NCBI GenBank assembly: GCA_023935145.1
Contig: CM043698.1
Coordinates: forward strand, 16,867,001-16,931,000
DNA: 64,000 bases
Origin: Bretschneidera sinensis
Lineage: Eukaryota; Streptophyta; Magnoliopsida; Brassicales; Akaniaceae
Reading direction: 5' to 3'
Shown here: positions 48,458 to 61,000 of the stretch, one piece after another
Numbering within the stretch: the first letter of the stretch is position 1
Layout of the letters: the number at the start of each line of letters is the position of its first letter
The notes under the pieces: generated by a model
The model's database searches: none
What the model saw: only the letters and a program-made list of their open reading frames with translations
What the model was told of the DNA's origin: nothing
Position numbers and translations under genes: made by a program

Positions 48458-50842
48458 CAGACAATTGTGCTTCTGCGAAGGATGAATATCAATGGAGTGT
48501 ACAATCCCAAAAGTTTTTCCCTGAGCCCTGCAACATTACAACCAAAGATACTCAGACCATATATCACTCGACAAAGTACCATGTAAAACTTTCTCAAGTT
48601 GTGAGCTCTAGAAAAGAAGTATAGATCCAAAGAACCATGTATACTTGCTCCAGAGTGCATAAACTCTAAATACACAAGTTATGCTTCCATGCTGGTTAAC
48701 AGTAAGGACAAATACTCATCTTTCCCATCTAAAGGTTTGATCAGATGCCTTAAACATTTCAAACCAATCCTCTGCAATATCAATGCCACGAATCTATATA
48801 TCCCATTATACATATTTTTAAGATGCATCTAATAAAAAAGATTGTTTGAACAAAAAAAATAACATTAGAAAATAAAAGATGGTTGCCAAATTTCACCAAG
48901 AAAGGACTTTTTTATTAAATCAAGTGCCAATCCTTAGTGGGGATCCCTTTACGAATGATTAACTGTTGATCTTTCATCGCCTTATTTTCTTATTCTATCA
49001 TAAGTCCACTAATAATTCAGCAGGTTTGGATGAAAAACTACTTCATTTTAGAGTCATGAAATGGCCCCAAGTATATCATATACATGATACATGAATAAGA
49101 TGAACAAACTCAAATGTCTGTCTTTCAAACTGCTTTTAGCCGCACATCAAACCAAGAAATCTGGTTACACATCACCTAATGATTGTTATTGCCACATTTT
49201 ACTGATTAAATGATTATAATATTGTAGACAGCCAAGTCCAAACAACCATATTGGTCATCTAAAATAAATAAACAGGAAACATAATATGGACCTCAGGCTC
49301 AAATCCAAACGACTCAAAGTTGTCTCAATGGTTCCTCAAAACTTACAAGAATAAAAACATTTAAACTGTTCATCATCCACATTGTTATTTTGCAGACACA
49401 GAACAAGCTATATATCATCAAATTTTCAAATTATTGTGAATTGGTTTTGGTTGTTTAACTTTAAATCAAAGACATGTCAAATAATAAACTTTTGACAATG
49501 CAACTACGAGGAAGCTATATAAGTGGGAAGGTAATGAGCAGACAACTGACACATCCTCTGTGCCTCGAAAAAACTTTCCAGGTTCAAGAATTTTATATCT
49601 TAATGAATATTTCTTCTTTAACAATTTTCTCCTTAAAGATTATTCTTTTGATCACAATCTTCTATTCATTGGATTTGAGTACAACTTAGTTAAATTTATG
49701 AACAACTTAAAGACTCCCGCATTTTCTTCTCTACAGAAAACTGAATGCTTGATACGGCCAAGTCTTCCAGAATTTCATCCCACATTTCCAAAACAAAAGA
49801 GACACATCAAAGGCTGAGTTATATAACCTATTGTTTGAATAACTCCCTTATCATCTATGACAATATATCCTAGCAAATATCAGAATAATCACCTCAAAAG
49901 AACAAAAGACCAAAATAATCACCACATGAAGCTAAACCAGGGTCAACCATTATATGCTGCTAACACAAATTTTTTCCAACAATGGCATAATTATGCAATT
50001 GAACCCAGAAAACCTAAGACCCCTAAAATAAAAGAAAAAGAAAATTGAAAACTCACCAGTTTCCTTTGAACTGAGAAGCCGCCCCACCTGGCTTCCTCTG
50101 ATCCCACCACTGGAGACTAAGCCCATACCCACCTGTAACGAACTCACTTGGAGATGCCCATTTCACCGCTCTATACCCCACCAACCCATTCCCATAAAAA
50201 ACTTTCTATACCTCAAACCCCCACCATCAACACTCACCAAATTTACTCTCCCATCTTCTCCAACACTCACGCACTCACCCCCACCCCCACCCCCACCATC
50301 AACACTCACCAAATTTACTCTCCCATCTTCTCCAACACTCACCCCCACCCTCCCTCCAATCCACCGCGGACACGGGCCCCACATGGAAACCTTTCCCCCG
50401 TCACCGAAGCCTCTGCCTCTATCGTCGCCCCATCGACCAAATTCGCGGTCAATACGTGGAGAGAGCCTGAGAAAGTGGAGGCGGTGATGAGGCGCTTGAA
50501 GGATGAGGACTGAGCGGTGGTTTTGATGGAGGATATGCGTGATGGTGGGGTCCACGAGGAGTAGGGAGTGAAATTCGGAGACGGGTTCGGGTTTAGAGAG
50601 TGGATTTCTACGGAGGAGGAATCGGACTCAGATTCGAAGAAGGCGAAAACGGCGTACCTATCGAAGGCGTAGACCGGTGGGAGCCACCGGACGCCATCGA
50701 TGTACTTGGATTGCGGGAGCCTGTATACCTGTTGGGGATCTTGGGTCGCAGATATCGCCGTTGTTAGGGTTTTCTGGGTTTTGGGGTTTATTACATTGAG
50801 AAAAGTGTTTGCTGGTTCCGAGGGTGGGAAATGATAAGGCAT
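48458..50842 (-). pseudogene. NUP43: Nucleoporin NUP43 (WD40), damaged and incomplete
   Basis: NUP43 is a WD40-propeller subunit of the Nup107-160 complex of the nuclear pore. Exon 1 (50057-50842, minus strand) starts MPYHFPPSEPANTFLNVINP and includes YIDGVRWLPPVYAFDRYAVF. Later pieces, VSVGEDGRVNLVSV and VKWASPSEFVTGGYGLSLQW, are clearly the same protein but in two other frames. The frame breaks fall near 50345 (G-rich run) and near 50198 (run of T), so direct translation stops soon after GLEGGW. A 72-bp in-frame tandem duplication lies between the breaks. Exon 2 (48458-48527, AQGKTFGIVHSIDIHPSQKH) joins in phase. I found none of the later WD40 exons down to 43.8 kb. It may be a pseudogene, or an intact gene with sequence errors and a very long intron. 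Confidence 0.75.
50197..50340 (-). repeat. 72-bp tandem duplication inside NUP43 exon 1
   Basis: GAGTGTTGGAGAAGATGGGA (minus strand) begins at 50340 and again at 50268, exactly 72 bases apart, repeating GEDGRVNLVSVDGGG. The GGGGGT runs at the junction suggest slippage. The length is a multiple of three, so the duplication alone keeps the frame. Confidence 0.9.
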
Positions 50843-51500
50843 TTTTGGTACCGGTTTTCTGTTTTGAAAATGAAAATTGAGATAATTTTTTTTTTTAATG
50901 TATGTTTGAATATTTGTTACACGAAAATAAATTTTAAAAATAAAAAATAATAAAAATTTATTTAAATAATTTTATAACTATAGTTATTTGTGTTTATTAA
51001 ATTTTTTTTTCTTCTCTTAAAAAAAGATTTTTTTTCATTTTACCATTCTCCTCATCTTTTGTCTCTTTTTTTTTTCTCTTGGTAAATTCATCATCGATTC
51101 GTGATCGTAGTAGTACCGTCATAACATGACCGCAACAGTACCACAACACGATCGTTACAGCACCGTCACAACACGATCGTATCAATACTGTCAGAGCATT
51201 ACCATAGTAGCTCCAAATTTTTTCACTCGTAGTCCAACACCATATTCGGGTCTAAAAAATGATGAGATAGAGGGAGGTAGAAAGAAAATTGAAAGGAAAA
51301 TTTATGGGGGAAAAAAAACTGAAAATTAATTTTGAAAACGTTTAAAATGATTTCATAAAAAGACTCATTTTGAATAGTATTATTTAAATACCCTTCACTT
51401 CTTCCTAAAATTACAATTTTGTCCATTCCTTATAAAGGGTTATTCTTTTGGGTCCTTTAGCTGTTGACTGTTAAAAGAGAGGAAAAACGATAATCACACA
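50843..51500. promoter_or_regulatory. Shared upstream region between NUP43 (-) and the small gene (+)
   Basis: The two genes point away from each other across about 0.7 kb. A short repeat of AGTACCGTCA / CAACACGATCGT words lies at 51110-51185. No TATA box is convincing. Confidence 0.35.
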
Positions 51501-51558
51501 AAGAGCTTTATCCTTGACAAGCTTTGTTCTCCTTATGGATGTGAATTTGTTACCATAA

Positions 51559-51961
51559 TGGCTTAAGAGGAGAGATTTGTCTGAGAATTCAAGGAAACAG
51601 CAAAAACCCATTTTCCCATTGAGATTTTCAGATACTGTTCTTACTCGATCTGTGGTTACTGTTTTGGGATTGAGATTTGTTGATGCTGGGTAACATAAAT
51701 TTCTCTTTTTAAAAAAAAAAATCTTTCTTCAGTTTATTTCCATCATTAAATTATATTATTCTCTTGATGACTTTTATGTAGCAATGCTTGGTAATGTTTT
51801 CAGTTTTCAGGTATAGTGGAGATTGGTCAAGGATAGGAGTGATCTCTATAGAAACTGAGGATTTGTTAAAGATGGCTGCTTTTGTGGCTGTTCCTTTTTG
51901 TATCTTTCTTGTATTTTCTTTATCCAAGGAACCTGTGATTATAACAAAATTGCAAGCTTAA
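51559..51961 (+). CDS. Small plant-specific protein, probable plastid type (DUF7887-like), 5' end uncertain
   Basis: Two exons, 51559-51689 and 51811-51961, join in phase (GATGCTGG/GTAACA donor; TTTTCAG acceptor) to an open frame of 93 codons. It carries FSDTVLTRSVVTVLGLRFVD, then AGYSGDWSRIGVISIETEDL, then a hydrophobic C-terminal segment (MAAFVAVPFCIFLVFSLS). I recognise the GYSGDWSRIGVIS core from a small uncharacterised plant family whose Arabidopsis member (I recall At4g30845) also sits next to NUP43. The domain name is from memory. A transit peptide would be expected upstream. The frame does continue from an ATG at 51535 but meets TAA at 51556, so either an upstream exon joins near 51564 or the gene is damaged. 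Confidence 0.55.
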
Positions 51962-51969
51962 ATGCATGT

Positions 51970-53215
51970 CATCTTGAGAAAAATCGAACTTATAAACTCC
52001 AGTAATGGCTTGAGCGTATATCCCAATTGATAATCATATCTATCTTGTAAAGAAAGAGTCTTTACTTTTGTTGATGGTTAAAGTATGGTTGGGCTGGAGG
52101 TCGGTGCATCAGTGGGGGACTTGCGTAAGAAAATAATAATGAGTTAGAGAGTTGTCGGAGCAGAGAATGGTGATACTTTTGAGAACACTCAAACGCTTTT
52201 GTCAGTATAAGATCTTTCAATAGTGAAGAGAATTATGGTATTAGCATTTTTAATAAGAGCTTAAAAGTTTTAAATGGTTTGCATTTACATACCATGGGTT
52301 TTTTATAGTAACTCGGGGGCAGGTTGACCATTTGAACCGGACGACGAGATCCTTGAGATCCTGTTGTTCTGTTGAGAGATCTCGATCGCGTATTCAGACG
52401 AGGCTCAGTCTAATTAATCACGTTTCACATTGACAGTTTGGTGACTTTTTCGCTCCGTGTGTCATCTGGCTATAAGATGGTGAGAGGTTCCGCCTGTCAA
52501 TGGTCTATTGGTGGGAGATGATTCCACATGTCAATGGTTTATTGATGGGGATTTTATGAGCCACATCAACTTTAAATCTCATTTTCCCAGTCATAAAAAG
52601 AAAAAACTCTTGCTACATAGATTTAATTGAAAACTTTCTAAAAATCTAACAAATTAATAATTATGATGATTAAATAAATAATTCAAAGCAAAAGTGATGA
52701 CAAAAACTTTATATTGATTAAACTGTAACAAAATTATTTTATTAATAATTGAAATAAAAAGATAATAAATGAAATATATGTAAGTAAACCCAAAACAATT
52801 CCAAATAAATAATTTAACTTACAAGAAGGCTTATATAAGCAACCAATATATCATTTTTTAGATAGAATATAATATTTGACGTCACACTAGTACGAACCAT
52901 GGAGGAGAAAATCATACTCGAAATACAGTTGATCATCATTGTCAAAGAGATCAATCTTTCTATTGATCATATCTCCCTTCAGTTAAAGTTTTGGTTAGAG
53001 TTCTTGAAAAAATTCAAATAGTAAATGGAGCGAATGCATACTTGTTTATTAGACTGGATTAAGAAAAAAAATGATTAAAAGATGAATATAATATTATAAA
53101 TGAGGTGAATGTAATTATTGTATTTTTGTATCAAATATATGGTCCAATTGAAATTATCTCATTTTATCATTTTTAATAAATATATTCTTCTCGATCTAAC
53201 TTATCAAACACGCAT
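51970..53215. other. Spacer, possible old LTR-type DNA
   Basis: No gene seen. 52080-52560 is less AT-rich and contains related words repeated (TGTCAATGGTCTATTGGTGG and TGTCAATGGTTTATTGATGG near 52496 and 52532). That is reminiscent of retroelement LTR sequence, but no ends were found. Confidence 0.4.
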
Positions 53216-53222
53216 CATAGGA

Positions 53223-53623
53223 AAGATTCATTTAGCTTGTCCGGATGAATTGTGTAAATCAAAGGAGGGAGGGTTAGAGTTTAAAGATATGAAATATTTT
53301 AATGATGCCTTGTTAGCAAAACAAGGGTGGAGGCTTATGATCTCTACTCAATCATTTGCTGCTAAAGTGTTAAAAGCGAGATATTTTCCATTATGTTCTT
53401 TTTTAGAAGCAGGATTGGGTCAATATCCATTTTTTTACTTGGCGGAGTATTTAGGGTGCGAAGAGGGTTGCAGTGGAGGATTGGGAATAGGCGATCAATG
53501 AGGATTTGGGGTGATAAGTGGATCTCAACTCCCTCGACTTATAAGGTATGTTCGCCAGTAAAACTGTTGCTTGATGAGGAACGTGAAGAGTCCTTAATGG
53601 ATTACAGAATAGAAGGGTCGTGA
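53223..53623 (+). mobile_element. LINE reverse-transcriptase fragment (zf-RVT region)
   Basis: Frame one reads CKSKEGGLEFKDMKYFNDAL, LAKQGWRLM, then AAKVLKARYFPLCSFLEAGL. After a shift near 53430 another frame gives RGLQWRIGNRRSMRIWGDKW and STPSTYKVCSPV. These are hallmark motifs of the C-terminal part of plant L1-type reverse transcriptases. It is truncated at both ends and frameshifted, therefore dead. It represents a part of the protein upstream of the tail found at 9850-10130. Confidence 0.85.
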
Positions 53624-53649
53624 AATAATTATATATTTTTTATTATTTT

Positions 53650-54431
53650 GGAGTAGAAGTAATGTCGGAGAGAATTTCAATTTTTAAAATTATTCGTTCG
53701 TGCCATTGCTCTCGCTTTTACTTATTCGTTAGTCCCATTGTTTTTAATTTAATATTAAGTGAAACGGTGTTTGATATGATATTCTATGTGATTGTTACGT
53801 AATTTTTAATTTTTTTTTAAAAATAACTTAAAAAAAATCCACAGAGTGTATGAGTCAACTCTAACAATAATAAACGATGAACAAATACTTTACTCCGAAA
53901 CAATGATTCTGATCGATTACCATTTTTTGATATTAAAAATGTTTTATTAAATCAAATTTAAAATATTAATTTTAAACAAACTCGAAACTTTACTAATAAC
54001 ATGCATTTCGATTCACACAGCATCAAAAAAGTAAAAATAGCACTGCCATAAAGTGACCCAATATATGCCACAAACTACCCAACACTCATGTGGCAAAAAT
54101 TAATTGGTTTGAAAAATCACTCAACCAATCCCAACTTAGTAGTTGATGATAACCCTTCAGATCAGCTGTTTCTGTACTTTCGAATGACAAACCTTCCAAA
54201 TCTAGAGAGACCCCAGAAGAAGGAAAAAAATACTCCACAAAAAACTAAAAGACAGTCAAGAGAGAGAGAAAGGGAAAGAGGCAGATGATGATTGATGAGA
54301 GGCTAGGTAGCCGAAGGGGGGAAGAAAAAATGTGAGGCCTGAAATTGCTAGCCTTACATTCTGTATGTTTGTGTGCAAGAAAGGCCTTGTGGCTCCTCAC
54401 CTTATCCTATCCACCTCTACTCCTCTCTCTC

Positions 54432-54480
<49 letters not shown>

Positions 54481-54840
54481 CCCCTCTTCCTAAAACACAC
54501 TATCACCACCTCCCTCTTGTCCCCAACTTTCTTTCACTTAACACTTTTCCTCCTCCTCAACAGCGTCACAACTCAAATTCAATTCCCTCTTATCATTTCT
54601 TCATCATGTAGCTTTTTTTTTTTTATAAGTTACCCTCTTCTCATTTATTCCAAAAAGAAGCGACAATCATCTCAAAATATTCATTAAATGCTTTTTTTTT
54701 TCTTTTTTTGGGTTTAATTACTTAAATAAAATAGTTTTGTTTTGAGCTCCTATAACTTCCATATTAATAAATACTTCCTGCTACTATTTTGGCTGGTAAT
54801 TAAAGCTTCTTTGTTTCACTTTCTGTTTTTGCTTTAAATT
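53650..54840. promoter_or_regulatory. Spacer and probable promoter/leader of the REC2-like gene
   Basis: AT-rich to about 54100, then a GA-rich strip (AGAGAGAGAGAAAGGGAAAGAG near 54260) and the CT microsatellite. Open frames here are created by the low-complexity sequence. Confidence 0.4.
54421..54476. repeat. (CT)n microsatellite, about 56 bases
   Basis: An almost perfect CT run with one CG interruption (CTCGCT near 54443), ending in CTATAT. Pyrimidine tracts like this are common in plant core promoters and leaders. Confidence 0.93.
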
Positions 54841-55015
54841 ATTATAGACAGAGAGATAGAGAGAGAAAGTTTTGAGTATTGGACGGATATTCTCTCTCAA
54901 AAATCTGCATTCAGTGAAATTCAGTCGATAAATTCAATCTGGGTCTTAGTTATTATCGTCAAAGAACAAATTGAACCACCAATTTTTCCATCAATTCTAC
55001 AGTTTTTGATGCACA

Positions 55016-58000
55016 ATGGCTCCTAAAACAAGCAAGGCAAAGCCACATAAAGCCAAGCAAGAGAAGAAGAAAAAGGAAGAGAAAGGTTGTTATTTCTTTG
55101 CTTAACTACTATCCAAAATCTTCTTCTTTTTTCCTTATATATCTATTAGTATATAGTTATATTACTTCCATTTGGTTGCCAAGAAAGTGAAGGAAAACAC
55201 AAGAAAATTATACAAGCTAGATCTTTGAATAGTCTTAATTTTCAGCTTTCTCTTCTCAAAAGTAGATTCGAATCGTATATATATTATTCAATAATTATGT
55301 TCTTCACGTTTATTATTTAATTAAAAATCTATGGTTCAAAGTTTTCTTTTGAATATATTTTCACTTGCATTTTCTTGTATTTTCTCAGAAACTAAGAAGA
55401 ACTTTATCTTTTTAATTCAATTATTATTGCATTTACTTTTGTGGGTTAAAATTATAATTACATTTAATTATTTTTCTTAATTTTTTTCTTTGCAGTTTTG
55501 CCCATTGTCATCGAGACTACCATTGAAACACCAGACGAGTCACAAGTGACCCTCAAGGTATGTATCGGGTCTCACATGCCACATCCTTTTCGCTAACTTA
55601 CGCGGTATGTGTTGCTTAACACAATCCTCACCATAAGCTAAAGTGTAGGTTAAGGATATTATAACATAGCAGTAGTAAGATGAGAACATTCTTCATTTTC
55701 CCTGTATTTCCTACCAAGCACATATTAAATGTACATTTTCTTTGCGTTTAATGTCTCATTTGAAGTAAATAAATTTCAAAAAAATTATGAGATTCTTCTG
55801 AAATTTCATGATTTATTGTGTTTAAAAAGCATATAAAGTTTATGATTAATATGTAAATTAATTCATTATAAAATTAAGAAAGCTTGTAACAAATCTTATC
55901 GGAATTAACGAAATTTACAAATGAAATAAATTTCATACTTCATTTATGTGCAGTTAAACGAGTTTTTTCTTTATGCACGTTTTATTCATTTTAAAAAATA
56001 AAATACAATTATGGGTCTCAATTAAATTTTGTTTTTCTTTCTTAAATTGCAGTGTATATCTACAGACAAGATTTTAGATGTGAGAAAGCTTTTGGCGGTC
56101 AATGTCGAGACATGTCATTTGACAAATTTTTCTCTATCTCACGAGGTATATATTCTTTTATTCCCTTTTTCTTTTTATTGTTTCTAATTTTTCAAGTCAT
56201 TAATTAATTTTTTTATCATTTCTACTGTTTAACCGATTAAAAAATTAATTAAGATTAATAACAAGTTAAATATATATAACATGTAATAAATTAAAAAATT
56301 AACTATATAAACAATATCGGTTAACCAATTATCTGATCGAAATCAATTGATTAATATCGAAATGTTTAAATTAATTAAGTTAAAACAAATAAAAAAAATT
56401 GACTGAAAATTTTAATTAATATTTTTATCGATTAAATTGACTGTTCCGACCGCCACTACGGCATTTGGTGAACTTTGCCACGATCATTAGTAGCCACAAG
56501 AATTTTGCTATGATCATTTGGGACCACTTGCTTGTGGTAGAGTTGCCGCACCATGAGTATGTTGTGTTTTTTTTAGAGGTTAGATATTTTCCATTGCGTT
56601 GTACTTACAGGCTCAATCCCTATCAGCATTAATTGGGTGGAAAATAAAAGTAGAAGAAAGAAGAAAATGTGAAAAGTGTAATTTTTTATTTTTTTCATAG
56701 AAGAAATAAAATGGTCATGCGAGACTCACCTAAATTGGATCCAAAGAAACATAATAACTCTCGGGGAAAAAATCAATTTTAACCTCTTAGTTTTTTGTAA
56801 AATAGTTGTGGAGCCAAATGTCATTTTGTACTTAGTAAAACATCATTTTAACATAATAAAATTTATTTATTTATTTTTAAAATTTTATTCTTTAAAAAAA
56901 TCATTTTGAAAGTGTTTAATATATTTTTTGTCTATAAAAAGAAAAATCATTTCAAATTAAATGCATTTAGATTGACTTTTCCAAAATAAACTTTTGAGTG
57001 ATTTATGACTTAGTGAGTTGTGATGAAAATTGGGTATCAAATTGGCAATTTATGACTTCTGATTTGTGACTTTTATTAAAAAAATTAAAATTAAATTTTC
57101 TACTTGATTCTTTATATATTACCATCTCAGCCGAAATTTTTTCAACATCCTGGAGGATTATTTCATTTTCTTAGATTATGAATGCACAGACAAAGTACTA
57201 AATTCCAGTAACCATATTGATTGACGTTTGTGTTGGACTCTCAGCAGGAATTGCGATGGGTTGGCCGCTTTCAAAATTTTATATATTAATTATAATATTC
57301 GCTTAGTTATTTTATTATTTTAATTTTAATTTATAACTGTTAAAATTTTTGAAATATTTTTCATAATCATGAAAAATTCATTTATTTATACGATTTGGAT
57401 CGATTAACCATAAAAAAACCTCTTAAATTGTTATTTTTATTTACTTAGGAATGAAATAGTTAGGTTACTCGTAAAATTTGATATATTCGTTACCCTATCC
57501 GTTTAGTTATTCTGTTATCCGAATCTGAATCTGTAACCGTTAAAAATATAAATACTATTCGTAACCGCGAAAAACTTATTTACTTTTATCCATAGCCTTT
57601 TAAACATATACAGTTCGGGTTGATTAACTCCGAAAACCCGCAAATTGTTATCCTTAATTTTCAATCATAAATTTCTTAAATCCAATTTTATAATATCAGT
57701 TTAAAAATGTTTAAAAAATTAAATTTAAATTGGATTAAATCTACAATCAAACATCATCATAATTATTAAATTCAAAATGTTTAAAAAAATATGTACAGGT
57801 CATAAAACTATCACAGTGTATGTTTATGTTGATTGATTAGTCTGTGGTTATTTGTAATGTCGACCGATTTAACAGTATAACTTTATTTGTTTAAATGGCG
57901 AGTATTTTGATCATTTCATTCTTAGATCTTAGATAGACTAGTGGAGGATGTGGATATAAGATTTTCAGAAGTATGGGGCAAAATGCAATATAGACTAAAA

Positions 58001-61000
58001 CTTCAGTATGTAATTATAATTTATCTTTTAAATTTTCGTTAAATAAGGCACCTAAAGGCTAAAACTAAATGTTCACAATGTTAATTGGGACCCACCGAAG
58101 TATACACGTGAGTCCTAATGCTGAGGTGGAAAGTCCAACTCAATTTGGTAACCGAAATACCGACCAAAGCCACAAAATGATTTTTTAAGAGTTGCAATCC
58201 TCTACAGGTGCGTGGGCAAAGGCTCAAAGATTCTGTTGACATCGTGTCTCTCAAACCTTGCCATCTCTCCATAATCGAAGGTTAGCACTCTAATCGAACG
58301 ACCAAGATTTCGCTATTTCATTATCACCTTTCAATATCATTCGTATCAAATCACTCCCCAGAGGTAACATTTTCTTTTTGAACCATAAATTTCTTTTTCC
58401 GCAGAGGACTACACAGAAGCGCAAGCAATTGCTCACATCCGCCGGCTCCTGGACATAGTCGCCTGCACCACCTCCTTCGGTTCTTCCAAACCGTCCGTTC
58501 GGACCAGCCACAAGGAACCCGGTCAGAAGGATGCCGGTTCGACCGAGAGTGAGGCACCCGGTCCAGACAAAAATGCCCGCGATTCCGGTTCCGGAGCCGA
58601 CTCGAAGCTCAAGGCGGCAGAGAAGAAGAGCGATGGGGTCCAGAAGAGAGGTGGAAACGTGTCAGATGGTTCTGAAAAAGGTGACTTGTCAATGTGCCGG
58701 CCCCCTCGGCTGGGGCAGTTCTACGATTTCTTCTCCTTCTCGCACCTTACTCCTCCAATTCAATGTGAGTTTATTGAAACCTATCTCTACTATATGTATA
58801 CTCTTATGAGATGTTTTTTCATTATTGCATTAATTGTGGTTAGTGTTGTAACTAACAGTATAATTCATTCTTTTATTTGTTATGTTTTGTGAATAAATGA
58901 AAAATTATGAAATTGAATTCTCTAGTGGCTCAATTTATTTTAAAATTGATGTAATGATGGCTATTTGTTTGGAACACTATGATGTGAATTTTAGGTAGAA
59001 AAGTAGGCAATTAATAATTTTTAGAAATCATTGTACTTAACTTGAAATTAATGAAGTAGGAATGTTTATCTGGTTAATGGTTATGTGATTAAGAGAGGGA
59101 GTTGTATAAGTATGGTACCTTTCCTTGATGATTTTACAAAATGAACTTTGCAAAACATGTCACTACTATTTTGAAGTTAAATGTAGGTGTTGTTTGCTGA
59201 TTGTGGTATTGGTTCTCTCAGACATTCGGAGATCTACACGTCCGTTCCTTGATGATAAATCAGAGGACGATTTCTTTCAAATTGATGTGAGGATCCTCTT
59301 TACAATGATTTCTTTTAATTTATTGCTATGAGATCATTACAATGTGTTTCTTTTATCAGTCAGAATTAAATGGTGGTGGACAATCTAACGTGTGAATTGG
59401 AATGGGATGGCAGGTGAAGGTTTGCAGTGGGAAGCCGATGACAATTGTTGCTTCAAGGAAAGGGTTCTACCCTTCTGGAAAACATCTTATTGTTTGTCAC
59501 TCTTTAGTTGGGCTGCTGCAGGAGATAAGCAGGGCATTTGATGCTGTATGTTCCATCTAATTTTCATCTTCCATCGTTTCTGTTAAATTTGTCATGTGAA
59601 TATCGTTTCTTGTAGTTCATAAATCCTGATCTTTGGTAGTCATCGAACTGTAATTAATGTTTGCAGGCATATAAAGCTCTTATGAAGGCTTTCACAGAGC
59701 ACAATAAAGTACGTAGATATACTTCATTCTCTATATATTTTTACTGTTAGCTATCTACCAGAGAAGATGTTTTAAAATTGATGTTTATTTCATTTCAGTT
59801 TGGCAACCTTCCTTATGGTTTCCGGGCAAACACATGGGTTGTCCCTCCAGTTGTTGCAGATAACCCATCTGCTTGTCCACCACTTCCAGTAGAAGATGAA
59901 AACTGGGGAGGAAATGGGGGTGGGCAAGGAAGAGATGGTAAATATGATAGCAGGCAGTGGGCAAAGGAGTTCGTGATTTTGTCAGCAATGCCTTGTAAAA
60001 CAGCAGAAGAGAGGCAAATTCGAGACCGGAAGGCCTTCCTACTTCACAGTTTGTTTGTCGACGTTTCAGTTTTTAAAGCTATTGCAGCAATCAAGAATCT
60101 CATTGAAAGTAATCAGCACTCTTTAAATGATCCTGCTGCTTTAGTTTTGCATGAAGAAAGAGTTGGGGATTTGGTTATAAAGGTGACGAGAGATGTGCTT
60201 GACGCAAGTACCAAGTTGGATTGTAAAATTGATGGGAGTCAGGTTCTTGGAATGTCACAGGAAGAGCTTGCTCGGAGAAATTTATTTAAAGGCATAACCG
60301 CTGATGAGAGTGCAACTATTCATGTGAGTGAAATATTTTCTCTAAGTGCTTATTTTATTTTTCTGAATCAGGTTGAAATATCGCTGAGGTCAACTTTTGG
60401 TTTTGTAGGATATTTCTACCTTAGGGGTTGTGGTCATCAGACATTTTGGCTACACAGCCATTGTCAAAGTTTCTGGTGAGGTGAATTGGAAGGGAAATTG
60501 TATTCCCCAGGACATTGAAATTGAGGACCAGCCTAAAGGAGGTGCAAATTCCTTGAATGTCAATAGGTCAGTTCGTCTCTTATTCTTACTGCTTACTTAG
60601 TGACGGGAACAAGTTGGGATACCTACCAACCCCCAATATTGTTCGTTGCTTTTACTTTGAGCATGACTAAACTACAGATCCATTTATTTTGTAAACTAAC
60701 TGTTCATTGTCAATCTTACACATGCTAATTATGAAAATAATTAACTGACTTTGTGGCATATAGTGCATTGGGTTAATGATAGCATTATGGGATACTAACG
60801 TGTTTTGTTATAAATTACCTTTTCAGCTTAAGAATGCTACTGCACAAGTCATCCACACCTCAATCGTCCAGTACACCTCAGCGATTACAGAATGCAGATT
60901 TTGAAAATTTACTTTCTGCTAGGTCCCTGGCGAGGAAAGTACTGGAGGGTAGTTTGCAGAACTTGGAGGGTGAACCCAGCAAACACACCAGGTCTATCAG

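Noticed and set aside
54345..54687. Serine/leucine-rich frames (LSLSLS...) near 54.4 kb
   Set aside because: They are translations of the CT microsatellite.
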